NCBI GenBank assembly: GCA_905250885.1
Contig: CAJNOQ010000013.1
Coordinates: forward strand, 51,128-115,127
DNA length: 64,000 nucleotides
Direction of reading: 5' to 3'
DNA from: Didymodactylos carnosus
Lineage: Eukaryota > Rotifera > Eurotatoria > Philodinida > Philodinidae
How positions within the stretch are numbered: the first letter of the stretch is position 1; each line of letters begins with the position of its first letter. Position numbers and translations under genes: made by a program. This document shows positions 61,601 through 64,000 of this stretch, piece by piece. Below the pieces are notes generated by a model that did no database searches, was not told the DNA's origin, and was given only the letters and a program-made list of their open reading frames with translations.

Positions 61601-61609
61601 ATCTGTCAT
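55657..61609 (-). CDS. MBD5/MBD6-like methyl-CpG-binding-domain protein with AT-hook
   Basis: Seven exons: 61609-59962, 59486-58862, 58794-58692, 58632-58482, 58422-58183, 58120-56639 and 56510-55657; 5103 nt, 1700 aa. The MBD (about residues 738-800) spans three exons: VPYGWRRVV, then SPTNTVLDSYESVRRYL, TCKCGLQCPL and KVFNFNP. The CKCGLxCPL...KVFNFxP pattern is that of MBD5/MBD6 and fly Six-banded, whose MBD binds the PR-DUB (BAP1/ASXL) deubiquitinase rather than methylated DNA. Next come a basic motif (KRRKRP, about residue 843) and an AT-hook (KRPRGRPRK, about 940). The remainder is low-complexity Ser/Thr/Asn/Gln sequence. No PWWP domain was seen. Unlike MBD5, where the MBD is N-terminal, about 735 residues precede it. 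It is divergent from AK9, with 719 bp between the start codons. Confidence 0.88.
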
Positions 61610-62328
61610 TCTTCAGTTGTATACGAACGTTATTGGCTAAATTACATTTCACGATTATCGTAATACATACAATAGAATGATCCATACGACAAAAAAATCA
61701 TAAATCAAACAAAAATGATTTAATTAGAAAATCTAAAACAAAAGATTTTACTATAAATACGCGCTGAAATAAGACACATTCGAACAAACTGTCAGTGGAA
61801 TAGCTTTCATAAATTGAAAATGTCCTTTTCTATTTCTATATTTTCTTACTACAATTGGCTGCTTTCAAAATCTAGCACATAAAGTGATATGTTTAACGCT
61901 GTCGATAGTTAGAGTTGTTTACTGATGAATCTTGTCGTGTTTATATACTTCAACAAGATTTAGTTATTTACTCATTAGAAAATAAATAAATATTTCGAGG
62001 AATATCCTAACTTTTTTTTAAAAAAGCAAACAAATAAATAAAAGAAAACAATGTACACCGGTAGCCATCTTTACCTATTTAAGATAATATTACTTCCTCT
62101 GCGCTGGAGACGTCCGGTTTATGAAATAATTCAGTTATGCACTTGAACCATCAAATCAATTATTATTATATCCTTCTTATTTTGAGAATTAAATTGAGAA
62201 TGCCAGTCGTAATGAGTGGAAGGAGCTCTTATTTTGTCCGATATGAAGGATGTCATGTTTCGGCTGTAGTGCGAGAAGTATAAATACACTTGCGGCGGTT
62301 GCTGTCATAGCTGATTTACAAAATAAAA
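61610..62328. promoter_or_regulatory. shared divergent 5' region of the MBD and AK9 genes
   Basis: These 719 bp lie between two start codons facing away from each other and must contain both promoters. The right part (about 62210-62328) is less AT-rich than the rest. No specific sites were identified. Confidence 0.5.
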
Positions 62329-63950
62329 ATGTCGGGCGTGCACGATTCGGGTGCTCTCCTGGAAACCGCTTTTGGAACTTCGGAGTCCTCATTCCAGTAG
62401 GCACATTGTTTTTATTAATGGAAAGAGATAAAATCTTCTTATTCCGTAAAGTACTTTATCTCAAGTATAATCTTCTTTCTTTTACAGATATGGAGATCCA
62501 CAAAACTTTATATCGAAGAAAGTGCGTAACACGTACCCATTTTTGAACTTCTTCGAATTGAATCTTTTGTTTAATTATTTAATTTCTAGGTAGATGAAGA
62601 AAAAATAAGTTCGGACGAACAGGAATATGACTCTGACGCACTTAAACCTGACCCTTACCATCCGGATGAAGTACGTTTGAAAAATCCAGTTGATATTTGC
62701 AGTGCCATGCCGAGAAAAACTAGGGGAGAAAGGTGTAAGTTTTCTGGGAGAAAATTCGAGAAAACATTAGGAGAAAAGCTTAGGAGGAGAAAAAACAAAT
62801 TTCGAAAGACCAGAGGCATGTACCACTTGAAACACATACTGGTTGGCACGGGTCTGGATATTTACATACAATACACGAGACTTGAGAATGATGAATTCAA
62901 TCTTCTTTTAAGGCGGATAAAGAATTTTTATCTTCAAAGCCCACATGTTTTCTTGTTTTGGGCAAGCCTGGAGTGGGAAAGACCACCTTAGCACGTAAAC
63001 TAGCCGAAGATTGGCATACAGAATTGATCAGTAGTAAGCAATCACAATGCATTTTTCTTTCTCAATGGTATTTAATTAATTCAAAAATTTAGTTAGTGAT
63101 TTAATCAGTACAAACATGAAACAGAAGACTGAGCTCGGTGTACGGGCAAAAGATTTATTATTACGTGGAGAACCTGTGCCAGATGAAATGGTGTCGCGGA
63201 TGTTAGAAATAAAAATGAAATCACCTGAAGTTGCACACCACGGTAATTAAACTTGTCATTGTCAAATCTTTGTCATTTTCTGCTTTTGTGTTTGAAAAAC
63301 TAGTTCGTGAATTCAATTCTAATCTTTCGTTGTCCTATTCTTTAGTAGCAATACATTGCATTTTCTGTTGTAAAATAAATCATGTTGTGTTGCTTTCAGG
63401 CTATACTATGGACGATTTTCCATTAATGGATGAAAATTTTATGAAATTACGTGATCAGTTAGACATGATGAAAAATTGGCCACTAAAACCAGACTTTGTA
63501 ATCAATTTTCGAGTGAGTTCATTAGTGAGACATGAATAGGCTGATGTCAATTATTTAACATTATAATTTGCAAATTCAGATACCTGATTCGGATCTGGAA
63601 GTTCGAAGACTCGGCCAAAAAACGGATCCGATAACAGGGGCTTTGTATATTAAAGAGCAATATGCTCCAACTCAAATTGAAAAACCGGTAAGTGGATATT
63701 TCATAATTTCTTCTACTTGAACTCATTTATAACTACAATAGAGATTGAAAAAGAAAGGAAAGTTAAAAGTAAGCTAAGGCTTCTTGTAAGCCTGCGCAAA
63801 GCTTTAGATTTTTGCTCACTATTGTTGCTATAATTGTAGAATAATTCCATTCATAGTATAAGTGTCTGTTAGATCGCCAAAACAGACGTAGAAGAAGAGG
63901 AAAATGACGATGAACAAGAAGACGAAGTAATGGAAGAAGAACAATTGGAG
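62329..63950 (+). CDS. AK9: adenylate kinase 9 (AK9), 5' part, runs off the window
   Basis: Exons 62329-62396, 62488-62521, 62590-62670, 62913-63033, 63093-63242, 63400-63512, 63580-63687 and 63873-63950 join in frame (251 codons); the last is followed by a donor (GTAATT), so the gene continues past the end. After an acidic 60-residue lead comes the nucleoside monophosphate kinase core: P-loop LGKPGVGKTTLARKLAEDW (about residues 76-94), LISTNMKQKTELGVRAKDLL, GEPVPDEMVSRML, GYTMDDFPL and KPDFVINFRIPD. Then an acidic Glu/Asp stretch, as after the first kinase unit of human AK9, a multi-domain enzyme of nearly 2000 residues. The GYxxDDFP form fits a first degenerate lid region. The start is chosen because the 68-nt and 34-nt exons give the only open, phase-consistent lead. 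Confidence 0.88.
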
Positions 63951-64000
63951 GTAATTTATTGACTAACTCTCATCCGTTTTCCTGATAATAATACTTTGGT

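Noticed and set aside
62677-62991. 104-aa plus-strand frame overlapping AK9
   Set aside because: It is mostly AK9 intron 3 read through and is out of frame with the P-loop exon.

Overview
The window is nuclear DNA of an animal. It is AT-rich, its genes are split by short GT-AG introns (mostly 50-70 bp), and it encodes metazoan families: a PEA3-type ETS factor, a BAF53-type actin-related protein, an MBD5/6-like protein, a hexuronyl 2-O-sulfotransferase and a vWA/alpha-kinase. Many small foldback transposons, a Penelope-like reverse transcriptase remnant and a non-LTR tail lie between the genes. Compact introns, these elements and the gene set would fit a bdelloid rotifer (Rotaria/Adineta-like), but that is inference; no sequence search was possible. 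There is no bacterial operon, CRISPR array or rRNA.

Layout. 1-2.1 kb: a foldback element, then a DMAC2L/ATP5S-like gene (4 exons, first intron apparently GC-AG) with a small transposon 20 bp after its stop. 2.1-4.7 kb: no gene. 4.8-9.5 kb: complete 15-exon glucosidase II beta subunit (PRKCSH). 9.5-15.2 kb: no complete gene, but a foldback element and a non-LTR retrotransposon 3' end. 15.2-16.2 kb: PEA3-class ETS factor. 16.3-18.9 kb (minus): unrecognised 498-aa protein with four identical NPF repeats. 19.7-20.2 kb (minus): secreted EF-hand protein of MCFD2 type. 20.4-23.1 kb: repeat cluster. 23.2-25.3 kb: vWA/alpha-kinase gene. 25.3-27.6 kb: second repeat cluster, sharing two repeat families with the first.

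27.7-34.5 kb (minus): ACTL6/BAF53, an intronless 2-O-sulfotransferase, an SNX7/SNX30-like sorting nexin and ALG13. 34.9-36.4 kb: two foldback elements with clean target-site duplications. 37.3-38.0 kb (minus): Rho GTPase. 38-45 kb: a 7-kb AT-rich stretch without genes, full of microsatellites. 45.2-49.8 kb (minus): archaemetzincin and NSMCE1. 51.9-54.3 kb (minus): a 735-aa SOCS-box protein. 55.7-61.6 kb (minus): a 1700-aa MBD5/6-like protein. 62.3 kb to the end (plus): the 5' part of adenylate kinase 9, divergent from the MBD gene.

The genes are mostly unrelated housekeeping and signalling functions. Loose themes are ER/secretory glycoprotein handling (PRKCSH, ALG13, MCFD2-like, sulfotransferase) and chromatin/DNA maintenance (ACTL6, NSMCE1, MBD5/6-like). 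Exon joins were checked by reading phase: each spliced CDS described as complete sums to a multiple of three and is open throughout.
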